DNA of 64,000 nt, from NCBI GenBank assembly GCA_937927945.1, contig CALEYW010000080.1, positions 57,290-121,289 on the forward strand. Reading direction: 5' to 3'. Position numbers and translations under genes: made by a program. Source of the DNA: an uncultured candidate division WPS-2 bacterium (GTDB lineage Bacteria > Vulcanimicrobiota > Vulcanimicrobiia > Vulcanimicrobiales > Vulcanimicrobiaceae). Below the pieces are notes generated by a model that was not told where the DNA came from, ran no database searches, and saw nothing but the letters and a program-made list of their open reading frames with translations. The first letter of the stretch is position 1. Each line of letters opens with the position of its first letter. Positions 26,407 through 34,056 of the stretch are shown here, piece after piece.

Positions 26407-27077
26407 TCGTGCAGGAACTCACCATCGACGCACCGCGTGGACCGATGCGGGCGCATCTCGCGCGCCTGGACGACAAGCCGCGGCCGGCGGTGATCGTGCT
26501 CGAAGGCGTCTACGGTTTCGATGATGAGATCAAACGCATCACCGACGTCACCGCCGCCTCGGGGTTCGACGCGATCGCGGTCGATTATCTGCGCGGCAAC
26601 GATGCGGCGACCGTCTTCGACACGAAGGCCGTGCGCGACGACGTCGCCGCCGCGCGCGATTGGCTCAACGAACAGCCGTTCGTGCAGCATGGAAAGATCG
26701 CGACCTGGGGCTTCGGCTACGGCGGCACGGCTTCATTCCTCGCGTCGTCGCTCGCCGGACTCGCCGGGTCGATCGCTTTCTACGGGCAGAGCATCGCGCG
26801 TCCGCTGCCCGGCACGGGCAAGCCCGTGCTCGACGAGATCGACGAGTACCGCACGCCGCTGCTGCTGGTCTTCGGCGGCCACGACGAGCAGATCGGCGCC
26901 GGCGAGATCGCCGCCATCCGCGACCGGCTCACCGCCAAGCACGCGCACTTCCAAATCCAGCAGTACCCGGAGGTGGGACACTCGTTCTTCCGCGAGGATC
27001 TCGGCACGATCGCGACCCGTCAGATCGCCGATGCGTGGGACCGCGTACGCAGCTTCCTGCGCCAGTCGTTCGTTTGA
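26403..27077 (+). CDS. Dienelactone hydrolase paralogue lacking the nucleophile, probable pseudoenzyme
   Basis: 224 residues, clearly a tandem duplicate of the preceding gene (shared DxxIKRIT / AxxDWLN / IATWGF segments). The nucleophile motif GFCFGG is GFGYGG here, placing Gly105 where Cys belongs; the assisting LQEIFG is LEGVYG, so the Glu is also lost. Asp161 and His193 remain. The frame is otherwise intact. Either a non-catalytic partner of the upstream enzyme or a protein with a different chemistry. ATGA overlap with the upstream gene suggests stoichiometric co-expression. Confidence 0.9.
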   Translation: MIVQELTIDAPRGPMRAHLARLDDKPRPAVIVLEGVYGFDDEIKRITDVTAASGFDAIAVDYLRGNDAATVFDTKAVRDDVAAARDWLNEQPFVQHGKIATWGFGYGGTASFLASSLAGLAGSIAFYGQSIARPLPGTGKPVLDEIDEYRTPLLLVFGGHDEQIGAGEIAAIRDRLTAKHAHFQIQQYPEVGHSFFREDLGTIATRQIADAWDRVRSFLRQSFV

Positions 27078-27099
27078 TCGGCCGCGGCGCGCGGAGCCG

Positions 27100-27732
27100 T
27101 CAGCGGCCGACGATTCGTGACCAGCGGTCGCGGATATCGCTGATGTACTCGCGCGTCTGGGCATAGGGCGGCACGCCGCCGTACCGTTCCACCGCGAGGG
27201 GACCCGCGTTGTACGCCGCGAGCGCGACCGAGTACGGATCGTCGTACCGCGCGCGGTAGGCGTTCACGTAACGCGCGAGCAAATGCGCCGCGCCGGCGAT
27301 CGCGGAACGCGGTTCCCACGGCTCGACCGCGACCGTCCGCGCGGTCGGAATCGTGAACTGCGCGATGCCGACCGCACCCGCTGCGGAGATCGCTTGCGGA
27401 TCGAACGCCGACTCTTGCAGCAGCGTTGCGGCAAGCATGGCAGGCGGCAAGCCATGCGCGCGCGCGGCGTCGATCGTGGCGGTTGCCAGCACGAGCGCAT
27501 CGATCTGGCCGAGGCGCGGATTCGTGCGGAGCACCTCGCGCGCAACCTTCACATTCAACGGCGCCTTTGGGCCTGCGTCCATCAGCAAGCGCAGGCCTCG
27601 CATAACGGGTACCGGCGGGGGTATATGCCACGACAGGGCGGCATCCCGCACTCCGTCGATCCGCACGCCGAGAAAGGTCCAAGCGACCGCCACGAAGGCT
27701 GCGGAGAGAGGGTTTCCTGCAGTCGGGACCAA
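27100..27732 (-). CDS. Lytic transglycosylase (SLT domain, Slt70/MltE-like)
   Basis: 210 residues. An N-terminal hydrophobic anchor or signal (AAFVAVAWTFLGV) is followed by a C-terminal SLT domain: catalytic Glu in LLQESAFDPQAIS, then AVGIAQFTIPTA and VALAAYNAGPLAV, the three signature motifs in order. It cleaves peptidoglycan glycan strands in the periplasm with 1,6-anhydro product formation. The only starts are non-ATG (TTG at 27732, or GTG at 27693), so the N-terminus is uncertain. Divergent from the hydroxylase-like gene. Confidence 0.88.
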   Translation of the reverse strand: MVPTAGNPLSAAFVAVAWTFLGVRIDGVRDAALSWHIPPPVPVMRGLRLLMDAGPKAPLNVKVAREVLRTNPRLGQIDALVLATATIDAARAHGLPPAMLAATLLQESAFDPQAISAAGAVGIAQFTIPTARTVAVEPWEPRSAIAGAAHLLARYVNAYRARYDDPYSVALAAYNAGPLAVERYGGVPPYAQTREYISDIRDRWSRIVGR

Positions 27733-27770
27733 TCCGCCGTTAGCCCTCTTTCACTCGCGTAAGGAATAGC

Positions 27771-28364
27771 GTGATCACGACCGTGCTGGGTTCGCCGGTG
27801 TTCTCTGCGATCGCGGCGATGCTCATCGTCCTGCTTGTCGGAGATCTTCTGTCGACCTTCTTGTACCATGTGCCGCAGCACGTGTGGGGCAAGTTGCACC
27901 TGCGAACGCACCACGACCGCCGCAAGTCCTATTGGGATCACGCGGTCCTCTCGCGCGACCCGCAGGTCCTGCTCGACGGCTTCCTCGGCGCCGTCCCATA
28001 CATGGTGCTCGGCGCGCTCTGCCTACGTCTCTCGATTGCCGGCGCCGTGCTCGGTTTGGTGCTCGGCCAAGCGCACGTCTGGTGGCGCCATACCTGCGAG
28101 ATCGGCTGGCGGACGCCAGCCTGGTTTCGGCGGGCCGCGCGGGTCATCCAACTGGTCCTGCCCGAGGACCACGACGGCCACCACCGGAATCCCGAGGTCG
28201 AGTTCGGCGACATCTTCCGGTTCTACGACGCTCCGGCCCGGGCGACGATCGTGACCCTGCGAGCCTGGACGCGCGCGTTGAAGCGGGCGCCGAAGCGAAA
28301 AGGCGCCCCTGCACGCCGTGCCGTCGCGATGAAGCGACGCACGGTCGTGAAACAGACGAGCTGA
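27771..28364 (+). CDS. Fatty-acid hydroxylase-superfamily-like membrane protein
   Basis: 197 residues, GTG start. Hydrophobic segments at about 5-30 and 65-100 flank histidine clusters FLYHVPQHVWGKLHLRTHHD, DH in SYWDH, and C-terminal PEDHDGHH; these fit the eight-His di-iron site of the sterol desaturase/fatty acid hydroxylase/carotenoid hydroxylase superfamily. The C-terminus is strongly basic. Substrate unknown; the next gene, a diacylglycerol glycosyltransferase-like enzyme, starts 6 bases later, which hints at membrane-lipid modification. Family assignment rests on the His pattern. Confidence 0.7.
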   Translation: MITTVLGSPVFSAIAAMLIVLLVGDLLSTFLYHVPQHVWGKLHLRTHHDRRKSYWDHAVLSRDPQVLLDGFLGAVPYMVLGALCLRLSIAGAVLGLVLGQAHVWWRHTCEIGWRTPAWFRRAARVIQLVLPEDHDGHHRNPEVEFGDIFRFYDAPARATIVTLRAWTRALKRAPKRKGAPARRAVAMKRRTVVKQTS

Positions 28365-28370
28365 GGCTGA

Positions 28371-29531
28371 ATGACCAAACGCGTCCTCTTTCTGATCTCC
28401 GATACGGGCGGTGGACACCGCGCCGGCGCGCAAGCCGTCGGTGCCGCGCTCGACGAGATCGATGGGGCGACGCGTTTCGAGTGGCGGATCGACGATATCG
28501 CCACCCACTGCACGTTTCCGCTTTCCAAGCTGGGGCCGGCGTATAGCGCGGCCCTTCGCTATGCGCCGCCGATCTACGGCGCGCTGTATCACGCGACGAA
28601 CGGACGCCGCCGCTATCGCACGATCGTCCGCTTCTGCGAGCCGCTCTACCGCGAGCGTTTGCGCGAGGTGTTCACCCAGTACCAGCCGGACGCGATCGTC
28701 TCGGTCCACCCGCTGCTCAACCATGCGGCGCTGCGCGCCCGGGCCGATGCCGGGATGCAGCACGTCCCGATCGTCACGGTGATCACCGACCTCGGCCGCG
28801 TCCACGAGGGCTGGCTGCTCCCCGAAGCCGACCTGACTGTCGTCCCCGCGCGCGAGGTCTACCAGCGCGCGATCGAACGGGGGGTCCCGCCCGAGCGGCT
28901 GCGCCTCCTCGGCCACCCGATTCACCCCCGCTTCGAGGACGTCTCGGCGACCAAGGCCGAGATCCGCAAGAAGCTCGGCCTCCCGGCCGACCAGACGATC
29001 TGCTTGCTGATGGCCGGCGGAGAAGGCGGCGGGAAGCTGCTCCCGACGACGATGGGTCTGGCCAAGGCCGGCCTCGACTACCACCTGGTCGTCGTGACCG
29101 GACGCAACGCCGCCCTCAAGGCGAAGCTCGAAGAGATCGCGCCATCGCTGCCGACCCCGATGACGGTGCTCGGCTTCCGCAACGACGTCCCCGAACTGAT
29201 GCGCGCCGCCGATCTGCTGGTCACCAAGGCCGGACCGGGCACGATCGCCGAGGCCTCGGTCGCCGAAGTCCCCGTCGTGGTGTACGATTACGTCCCGGGG
29301 CAAGAGCGAGGCAATCTGGACTACGTGCGGACCAACGGGATCGGCGTCGTCGCGCTCTCGACGAGCGAGGTCGTCAAGTCCGTCGCCCGCATCGTCCACA
29401 ACCAGGAGCGCCTGGCGAAGATGCGCGCGCAGCAGAACCTCCTCGCGCCGCGCGGCTCCTCCCGCCGCATCGCCGAGCTGATCGCCGGCATCGCGATCAC
29501 CGGCCGGCGCGTCATCCCCGCCGCCGTCTAG
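28371..29531 (+). CDS. Glycosyltransferase, MGDG synthase/UgtP-like (GT28)
   Basis: 386 residues. The N-terminal VLFLISDTGGGHRAGAQAVGAAL is the acceptor-side GGGH motif of monogalactosyl/glucosyl-diacylglycerol synthases. The C-terminal half has VLGFRNDVPELMRAADLLVTKAGPGTIAEA, the UDP-sugar-binding motif of family 28. Such enzymes sit at the inner membrane and transfer a sugar from UDP-hexose to diacylglycerol. Sugar identity not readable. Downstream of the hydroxylase-like gene and likely co-transcribed with it. Confidence 0.88.
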   Translation: MTKRVLFLISDTGGGHRAGAQAVGAALDEIDGATRFEWRIDDIATHCTFPLSKLGPAYSAALRYAPPIYGALYHATNGRRRYRTIVRFCEPLYRERLREVFTQYQPDAIVSVHPLLNHAALRARADAGMQHVPIVTVITDLGRVHEGWLLPEADLTVVPAREVYQRAIERGVPPERLRLLGHPIHPRFEDVSATKAEIRKKLGLPADQTICLLMAGGEGGGKLLPTTMGLAKAGLDYHLVVVTGRNAALKAKLEEIAPSLPTPMTVLGFRNDVPELMRAADLLVTKAGPGTIAEASVAEVPVVVYDYVPGQERGNLDYVRTNGIGVVALSTSEVVKSVARIVHNQERLAKMRAQQNLLAPRGSSRRIAELIAGIAITGRRVIPAAV

Positions 29532-29541
29532 AGCGACGAAC

Positions 29542-30729
29542 ATGGCTCCGCCCGTTCTCACGGTCGACGTGCCGGCCGCGGTGGTCGACGAGGTCGTCGC
29601 GACCCGCCGCGATCTGCACGCGCATCCCGAACTCGGCTTCGAGGAGCACCGCACCTCGAAGCTCGTCGCCGAACGGCTGCTCGCGCTCGGCTTCGAGGTC
29701 CACACCGGAATCGGGAAGACGGGCGTCGTCGGCGTCCTGCGCGGCTCGCAGCCCGGCAAGACGATCATGCTGCGCGCCGACATGGACGCGCTGCCGCTCG
29801 ATGAGGAAAACGACGTCCCGTACCGCTCGCAGACGCCGGTGCAGATGCACGCCTGCGGCCACGACGGGCACGTCGCGATGCTGTTGGGGGCGGCGCGCCT
29901 GGTCGCCGAGCGCCGCGACGACGTGGCGGGCGCGGTATGCTTTCTGTTCCAGCCCGCCGAGGAAGGCAAGGGCGGCGCGAAGGCGATGGTCGAGGACCGC
30001 GTGCTCGAGCGCTTCGGAATCGAGCGCGCGTACGGACTGCACCTCTCCTCGTCGCATCCGGTCGGCCATGTCGGCTTTCGCGAAGGTCTCTTCTACGCGT
30101 CGAGCGACTCGATCGAGATCACCGTCGAAGGAAAAGGCGGACACGGCGCGGCCCCGCACCTCTCGGTCGACCCGGTCTACGTCGCCTCGCAGTTCGTCGT
30201 CGCCGTGCAGCAGATCGTCTCGCGCAACATCGACCCGATCGAGCCGGCCGTCGTGACGATCGGCGCGTTCAACGGCGGAACGACGCACAACGTGATTCCC
30301 AGCCGCGTGCGTCTGCTCGGAACGGTCCGCGCATTCGACAAAGACGTTCGCGCGAAGATGTCCGAGCGCATCGAACGCGTGCTGCGCGGCATCTGCGAGA
30401 GCTCGGGCGCGACCTACGAGTTCACCTATCTGTGGCGTTATCCAGTGACCTCGAACGACGTCGAGCAAACGCGCTACGTGCGCGCCGTCGCGAACCGGGT
30501 GATCGGCGAGGATCGCGTCGACGAGATCCCGCGGCTGATGGGCGCCGAGGACTTCTCCTTCTTCGCCGAGCGCGTTCCGGCGTGTTTCTTCACGATCGGC
30601 AGCAACGGCGGCGCGAACACCGCGTTTCCGCACCACCATGCGCGCTTCGACATCGACGAGTCGGCGCTCGAAACGGGCGTGCGCATGATGACGGCGCTCG
30701 CGCTCGACGCACCCTTGCACGCCCCGTGA
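29542..30729 (+). CDS. M20 family metallopeptidase (N-acyl-amino-acid amidohydrolase / hippurate hydrolase type)
   Basis: 395 residues. N-terminal RRDLHAHPELGFEEHRTS, ADMDALPLDEENDVPYRS and MHACGHDGHVAMLLGAA are the signature of the AmhX/HipO/IAA-amino-acid hydrolase subgroup (Cys-His metal ligands), then EEGKGGAKAMV and a C-terminal LMGAEDFSFFAERVP. A dimerisation domain lies at about 185-300. Hydrolyses N-acyl amino acids in the cytoplasm; acyl group unknown. Stop and next GTG overlap as GTGA. Confidence 0.93.
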   Translation: MAPPVLTVDVPAAVVDEVVATRRDLHAHPELGFEEHRTSKLVAERLLALGFEVHTGIGKTGVVGVLRGSQPGKTIMLRADMDALPLDEENDVPYRSQTPVQMHACGHDGHVAMLLGAARLVAERRDDVAGAVCFLFQPAEEGKGGAKAMVEDRVLERFGIERAYGLHLSSSHPVGHVGFREGLFYASSDSIEITVEGKGGHGAAPHLSVDPVYVASQFVVAVQQIVSRNIDPIEPAVVTIGAFNGGTTHNVIPSRVRLLGTVRAFDKDVRAKMSERIERVLRGICESSGATYEFTYLWRYPVTSNDVEQTRYVRAVANRVIGEDRVDEIPRLMGAEDFSFFAERVPACFFTIGSNGGANTAFPHHHARFDIDESALETGVRMMTALALDAPLHAP

Positions 30730-31166
30730 CCGCGATCGTCCGCGCTGCGACGGCGGACGACCTGGCGGCGCTCGAACCGATACTGCCGGCATTTCTCGCG
30801 CCGCCGTACAAGCGCGGCCGATTTTTGCGCGCGCTCTCGAACGCTGAGGTTTGCGTCGCTGAAGACGACGGCGGCATCGTCGGCTTCATGTGGCTGACCG
30901 AGTTCTTCGGCCATCGCTTCGTGAACGTGCTCGCCGTGTCACCGCGCCACCACCGCAACGGATACGCGGGCGTGCTGCTCGCGGCGGCGGAAGCGAACCT
31001 TCCCACCGACCGCATCTTCATCTCGACGAACCGCTCGAACGCTCCGATGCACGCGCTCCTCGCACGCTACGGCTGGTCCCGCTGCGGAGAAGTCGACCAG
31101 CTCGACCCCGGCGACCCCGAGGTTTTCTACGTCAAGCGCGTCGGAGGCGCAGGTCAGGGCAACTGA
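30726..31166 (+). CDS. GNAT family N-acetyltransferase
   Basis: 146 residues. The acetyl-CoA binding segment VLAVSPRHHRNGYAGVLLAAAEA is motif A of the GNAT fold, preceded by a beta strand EDDGGIVGFMWLTEFFG and followed by TNRSNAPMHALLARYGWSRCGEVD (motif B). The acceptor cannot be inferred. GTG start overlapping the M20 gene stop. Confidence 0.87.
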   Translation: MTAIVRAATADDLAALEPILPAFLAPPYKRGRFLRALSNAEVCVAEDDGGIVGFMWLTEFFGHRFVNVLAVSPRHHRNGYAGVLLAAAEANLPTDRIFISTNRSNAPMHALLARYGWSRCGEVDQLDPGDPEVFYVKRVGGAGQGN

Positions 31167-31188
31167 GCACGCTTGCCGACGCCGGAGC

Positions 31189-31446
31189 GTGTCGCAGATG
31201 TATACCGTGGCACCCACGGCCATCTTCGAAAGCGGCTTTCGTATCGTCGTTCGCACCAACGACCACGACCCACCGCATGCACACGTCATTCGCGCCGGCG
31301 CAGATCTCCGGGTCTACCTGGACGGGACCCGTCCGGCCGAGCGAGTCGTCGGCCGCATGCGGCATACCGACGAGCAGAAGGCGGTTCGGCTCGTCGCGAA
31401 GCATCGGGCATTGCTGCTCGTAATTTGGAGGCGCTTTCACCCATGA
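31189..31446 (+). CDS. DUF4160 domain protein
   Basis: 85 residues: FRIVVRTNDHDPPHAHVIRAGADLRVYLDG matches the DUF4160 core with its DHxPPHxHV motif. Members usually sit next to DUF2442 genes, as here, and the pair has been suggested to behave as a toxin-antitoxin-like unit; that role is not proven. ATGA overlap with the following gene. Confidence 0.82.
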   Translation: MSQMYTVAPTAIFESGFRIVVRTNDHDPPHAHVIRAGADLRVYLDGTRPAERVVGRMRHTDEQKAVRLVAKHRALLLVIWRRFHP

Positions 31447-31820
31447 AGCCGACCACGGGACGGCGCTCGGCAGTCATACTCCCGGCGCCGAAAGACGTCC
31501 GAATCGCCATCTCGGCCTCTTACGACCGCTCGTCGGAACGGGTCGTGCTCGAGCTCGACAATGGCGTTTGCGTGGCGATCCCTCGCGCTCGCATTCGTGG
31601 TCTCGAAGGCGCGAATTTCGAGCAGATGAGCAACGTCGCCGTGGTGAACGGCGGGTCAGCGATCGAATGGCCCGACGTGATCGCCGACTTCTGCGTCCCG
31701 GAGATGCTCGCGGACCTGGTAGGAATCGCTGCAAACGCACCCCGGGTTCGCGCGCCGCACGCCGCACCGAAGCGCGCGCCTTCAAAGAAGCGGCGAAAGA
31801 GTAGGGGGGCGGCCGCCTAA
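31443..31820 (+). CDS. DUF2442-like protein
   Basis: 125 residues. The core ERVVLELDNGVCVAIPRARIRGLEGA resembles DUF2442 (L-DG-xxxxP--R---L--A), followed by SAIEWPDVIADFCVPEML. The C-terminal 30 residues are Lys/Arg/Ala/Pro-rich, suggesting nucleic-acid contact or a flexible tail. Coupled to the DUF4160 gene by a 4-base overlap. Confidence 0.78.
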   Translation: MKPTTGRRSAVILPAPKDVRIAISASYDRSSERVVLELDNGVCVAIPRARIRGLEGANFEQMSNVAVVNGGSAIEWPDVIADFCVPEMLADLVGIAANAPRVRAPHAAPKRAPSKKRRKSRGAAA

Positions 31821-31831
31821 CCTGCTAGAGC

Positions 31832-32047
31832 TCAGAGCGCCTGACTGCGCTCCAGCAGTTCCGCGGGTTGGCGCGGATAGCGTGCGCTCAGGATGTCGCG
31901 CAAGGTCGTCTCGCAGCCGCAGGTACGGTTCGGCGAGCCCCGGCCCAACAGGAGGGCCCGGCAACCTTCGAGATGGTGGAGGGACGCCCGGTGGCCGCAG
32001 TCGTCGCAGATCGGCGGCAAGAGGGCAGGCATATCGCGCTCGTTCAC
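31832..32047 (-). CDS. Small Cys-rich (zinc-ribbon-like) protein
   Basis: 71 residues with CDDCGHRASLHH near the N-terminus and later Cys at EGCRALL and TCGCETT. The CxxC plus CxC pattern suggests a small zinc-binding protein. ATG start. It converges with the DUF2442-like gene and lies just downstream of the ROK kinase on the same strand (56 bases). Function unknown. Confidence 0.6.
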   Translation of the reverse strand: MNERDMPALLPPICDDCGHRASLHHLEGCRALLLGRGSPNRTCGCETTLRDILSARYPRQPAELLERSQAL

Positions 32048-32102
32048 GCGACCACCGTAGCGGCCCGGAATTACGGCGGCGTTACGGAGACTTACGGAAT
32101 GC

Positions 32103-33074
32103 TTACGCCACGAGCGGAAGCTGGGCGATCAGTCCGCCGCGCATCGCGGCCGTGGCCGCTCCGACCGCGCCGGCATCGTTGCCCAAGGTCGCCCGGACGA
32201 TGCGCGTCGTGCCGCGCGGTACCATCGTCGTGCGGGCTTCGACCAGCGGCCGCACCCGGTCGAGCAAGAAGTCGCCGGCGCTCGAAACGCCGCCGCCGAG
32301 CGCGATGATCTCGGGGTTCACGAAGGCGATCACGTTCGCGAGCCCGAGCGCCAGGTCGTCGCAGAAGGCCGCAAACGCGGCCAGTCCGTGCTGATCCCCG
32401 GCCTGCGCGGCTTTGCGGATCGCCTTGGAGCCCAGCTTTTCACGCGGAACGTCGAGCAGGGCCGAGCGCGGGAATGACGGTGCCAACCGGAGGGCGTGCC
32501 GCATGAGCCCCGTCCCGGACGCCTGCGCCTCGAAGCAGCCGGTCTTCCCGCAGCCGCACACGAACCCCGTATCCGGACGGATCTGATGGTGGCCGAACTC
32601 GCCGGCGCCCATTTGGTGACCGATCGCCATCACGCCGTTGCTGACGAAACCACCGCCGATCCCGGTGCCGAGCGTGAGCAGCGCGAAGTCTTTCGTTCCC
32701 TGGCCGATGCCGTGGACGTACTCGCCCAGTGTCGCGCAGCGCGCGTCGTTCCCGACGAACACGTCGAATTTCGGGAATGCCGCCTTGACCCGGTCGCCCA
32801 GCGGGACGTTCTCCCAGCCGAAGTTGGGCGAGTAGCGAATGGTGCCGGTCGAAGGGTCGATGTTGCCGGGCGAGCCGATTCCGATCGCACCGACGTCGTG
32901 CTTCGAACCGTCGATCGCGGTGCGCACCACGGCGACGAGCGCCTCGACCACCGCGGCCGGCGAGCGATCGATGACGTCGCGCTCTTCTCTGCCGGTGATC
33001 GCGCCGGCTTCGTCCACGACGGCGGCCATCACGTGCGAACCGCCGAGGTCGACCCCAATCGCTGCGCGCGCCAC
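32103..33074 (-). CDS. ROK family sugar kinase (glucokinase-like)
   Basis: 323 residues, GTG start. N-terminal phosphate motif IGVDLGGSHVMAAVVDE, catalytic region GNDARCATLGEY, then LTLGTGIGGGFVSNG, GEFGHHQIRPD and the zinc site CGCGKTGCFEA; the C-terminal IIALGGGVSSAG completes the ROK signature. Phosphorylates glucose or a related hexose with ATP in the cytoplasm. The GTG shares one base with the stop of a short upstream frame (TAGTG). Confidence 0.92.
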   Translation of the reverse strand: MARAAIGVDLGGSHVMAAVVDEAGAITGREERDVIDRSPAAVVEALVAVVRTAIDGSKHDVGAIGIGSPGNIDPSTGTIRYSPNFGWENVPLGDRVKAAFPKFDVFVGNDARCATLGEYVHGIGQGTKDFALLTLGTGIGGGFVSNGVMAIGHQMGAGEFGHHQIRPDTGFVCGCGKTGCFEAQASGTGLMRHALRLAPSFPRSALLDVPREKLGSKAIRKAAQAGDQHGLAAFAAFCDDLALGLANVIAFVNPEIIALGGGVSSAGDFLLDRVRPLVEARTTMVPRGTTRIVRATLGNDAGAVGAATAAMRGGLIAQLPLVA

Positions 33075-33205
33075 TAGAACCGCGCTCCGTTGCTCTGCAT
33101 GCGTAACGCCTTCGCGCCGGGCGCGGCGGTCTCCGCCGCTGGGAAGCGATCGGGCGCCGCATAGGTCATCGTTATCGTGAAACCCGTCGCCGCGATCGTC
33201 GTCAC
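33074..33205 (-). CDS. Short possible leader or remnant ORF before the ROK kinase
   Basis: 43 codons from GTG at 33205, ending FPAAETAAPGAKAL..NGARF and a TAG whose G is the first base of the ROK kinase GTG. The amino-acid composition is protein-like. In another frame just upstream on the same strand there is a signal-peptide-like MHLHLASLAALALLAGAP (from about 33273), so this may be a frameshifted small secreted protein. Low confidence; no family recognised. Confidence 0.3.
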   Translation of the reverse strand: MTTIAATGFTITMTYAAPDRFPAAETAAPGAKALRMQSNGARF

Positions 33206-33336
33206 TCGGACGAGGTGATTACCGGCGCGCCCGCCAGCAGGGCGAGCGCGGCAAGCGAAGCGAGGTGTAAATGCATCAGCAAACGGTTCTGCGAAGTGCC
33301 GGGTCGTCCGCCGTCGGCCACGAAGTAACCGGCACT

Positions 33337-34044
33337 ATGCAGGAGACCATCGATCTCATCGCCCGCCGCGAACTCGGCAACCTTCGCCGCTACACGCGCG
33401 AAACGGGAGCGCCGACGCGCCTCGCCGACATGGATCTCGAGCCGATGACCCGGGTCGAACAGATCGAGATCGACGAAGAGCACATCACGATCCAATACAA
33501 CAAGACGACCGAGCGGCGCTACAACGCGAACGAGATCACGCACCGCGAATGGGTCTACAAGTACAACGACGACGCGGAGTTCGTGGCGGCGATCAGGACG
33601 GTCATCGAGCTCTCGCGCAAGCACATGTACGACCTCCCCGAGAACGTCTCGTGCCCGCCGGGCTGCGCGGAGTGTTGCAGCGGATACGAGCCGTTCGTGA
33701 GCGCGTCGGACGTGCAGCGCATCGCCGATCATTTCGGCATGACGTACGAGGACGTGATGACCGAGTACGTGGTGCCGCGCGAATCGGCCGACGGTTCGTA
33801 CGTCGGCTGGCTGCGTAAGGTCACCGATGACGTCGCCGACAAGTGCGTCTTCCTGATGGGCTCGCGCTCGGGCAAGTACTACTGCGGCATCTACGAAGCG
33901 CGCCCACACGACTGCCGCGCCTTCACGCCGATCGGCTGCGAAGACGTCGACACGAACCTGCCGCGCGGCGGGAAATATGTCGTCGGCGCACCGTTCCAAC
34001 CCAAACACCGAGGCAAGAACAGCCGCAACGGCAAGCGCCTCTGA
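33337..34044 (+). CDS. YkgJ/Fli-type cysteine-cluster protein (putative zinc or iron-sulfur binding)
   Basis: 235 residues from ATG 33337 (an alternative ATG at 33271 adds 22 poorly family-like residues). Conserved cysteines: CPPGCAECCSGY at the middle, then DKCVFLMG and YYCGIYEARPHDCRAFTPIGC, the arrangement of the UPF0153/YkgJ cysteine cluster. The N-terminal half is helical and charged. Function of the family is unknown; metal-cluster binding is assumed. Ends 12 bases before the convergent LodB-like gene. Confidence 0.85.
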   Translation: MQETIDLIARRELGNLRRYTRETGAPTRLADMDLEPMTRVEQIEIDEEHITIQYNKTTERRYNANEITHREWVYKYNDDAEFVAAIRTVIELSRKHMYDLPENVSCPPGCAECCSGYEPFVSASDVQRIADHFGMTYEDVMTEYVVPRESADGSYVGWLRKVTDDVADKCVFLMGSRSGKYYCGIYEARPHDCRAFTPIGCEDVDTNLPRGGKYVVGAPFQPKHRGKNSRNGKRL

Positions 34045-34056
34045 GGCGCCATGGGT

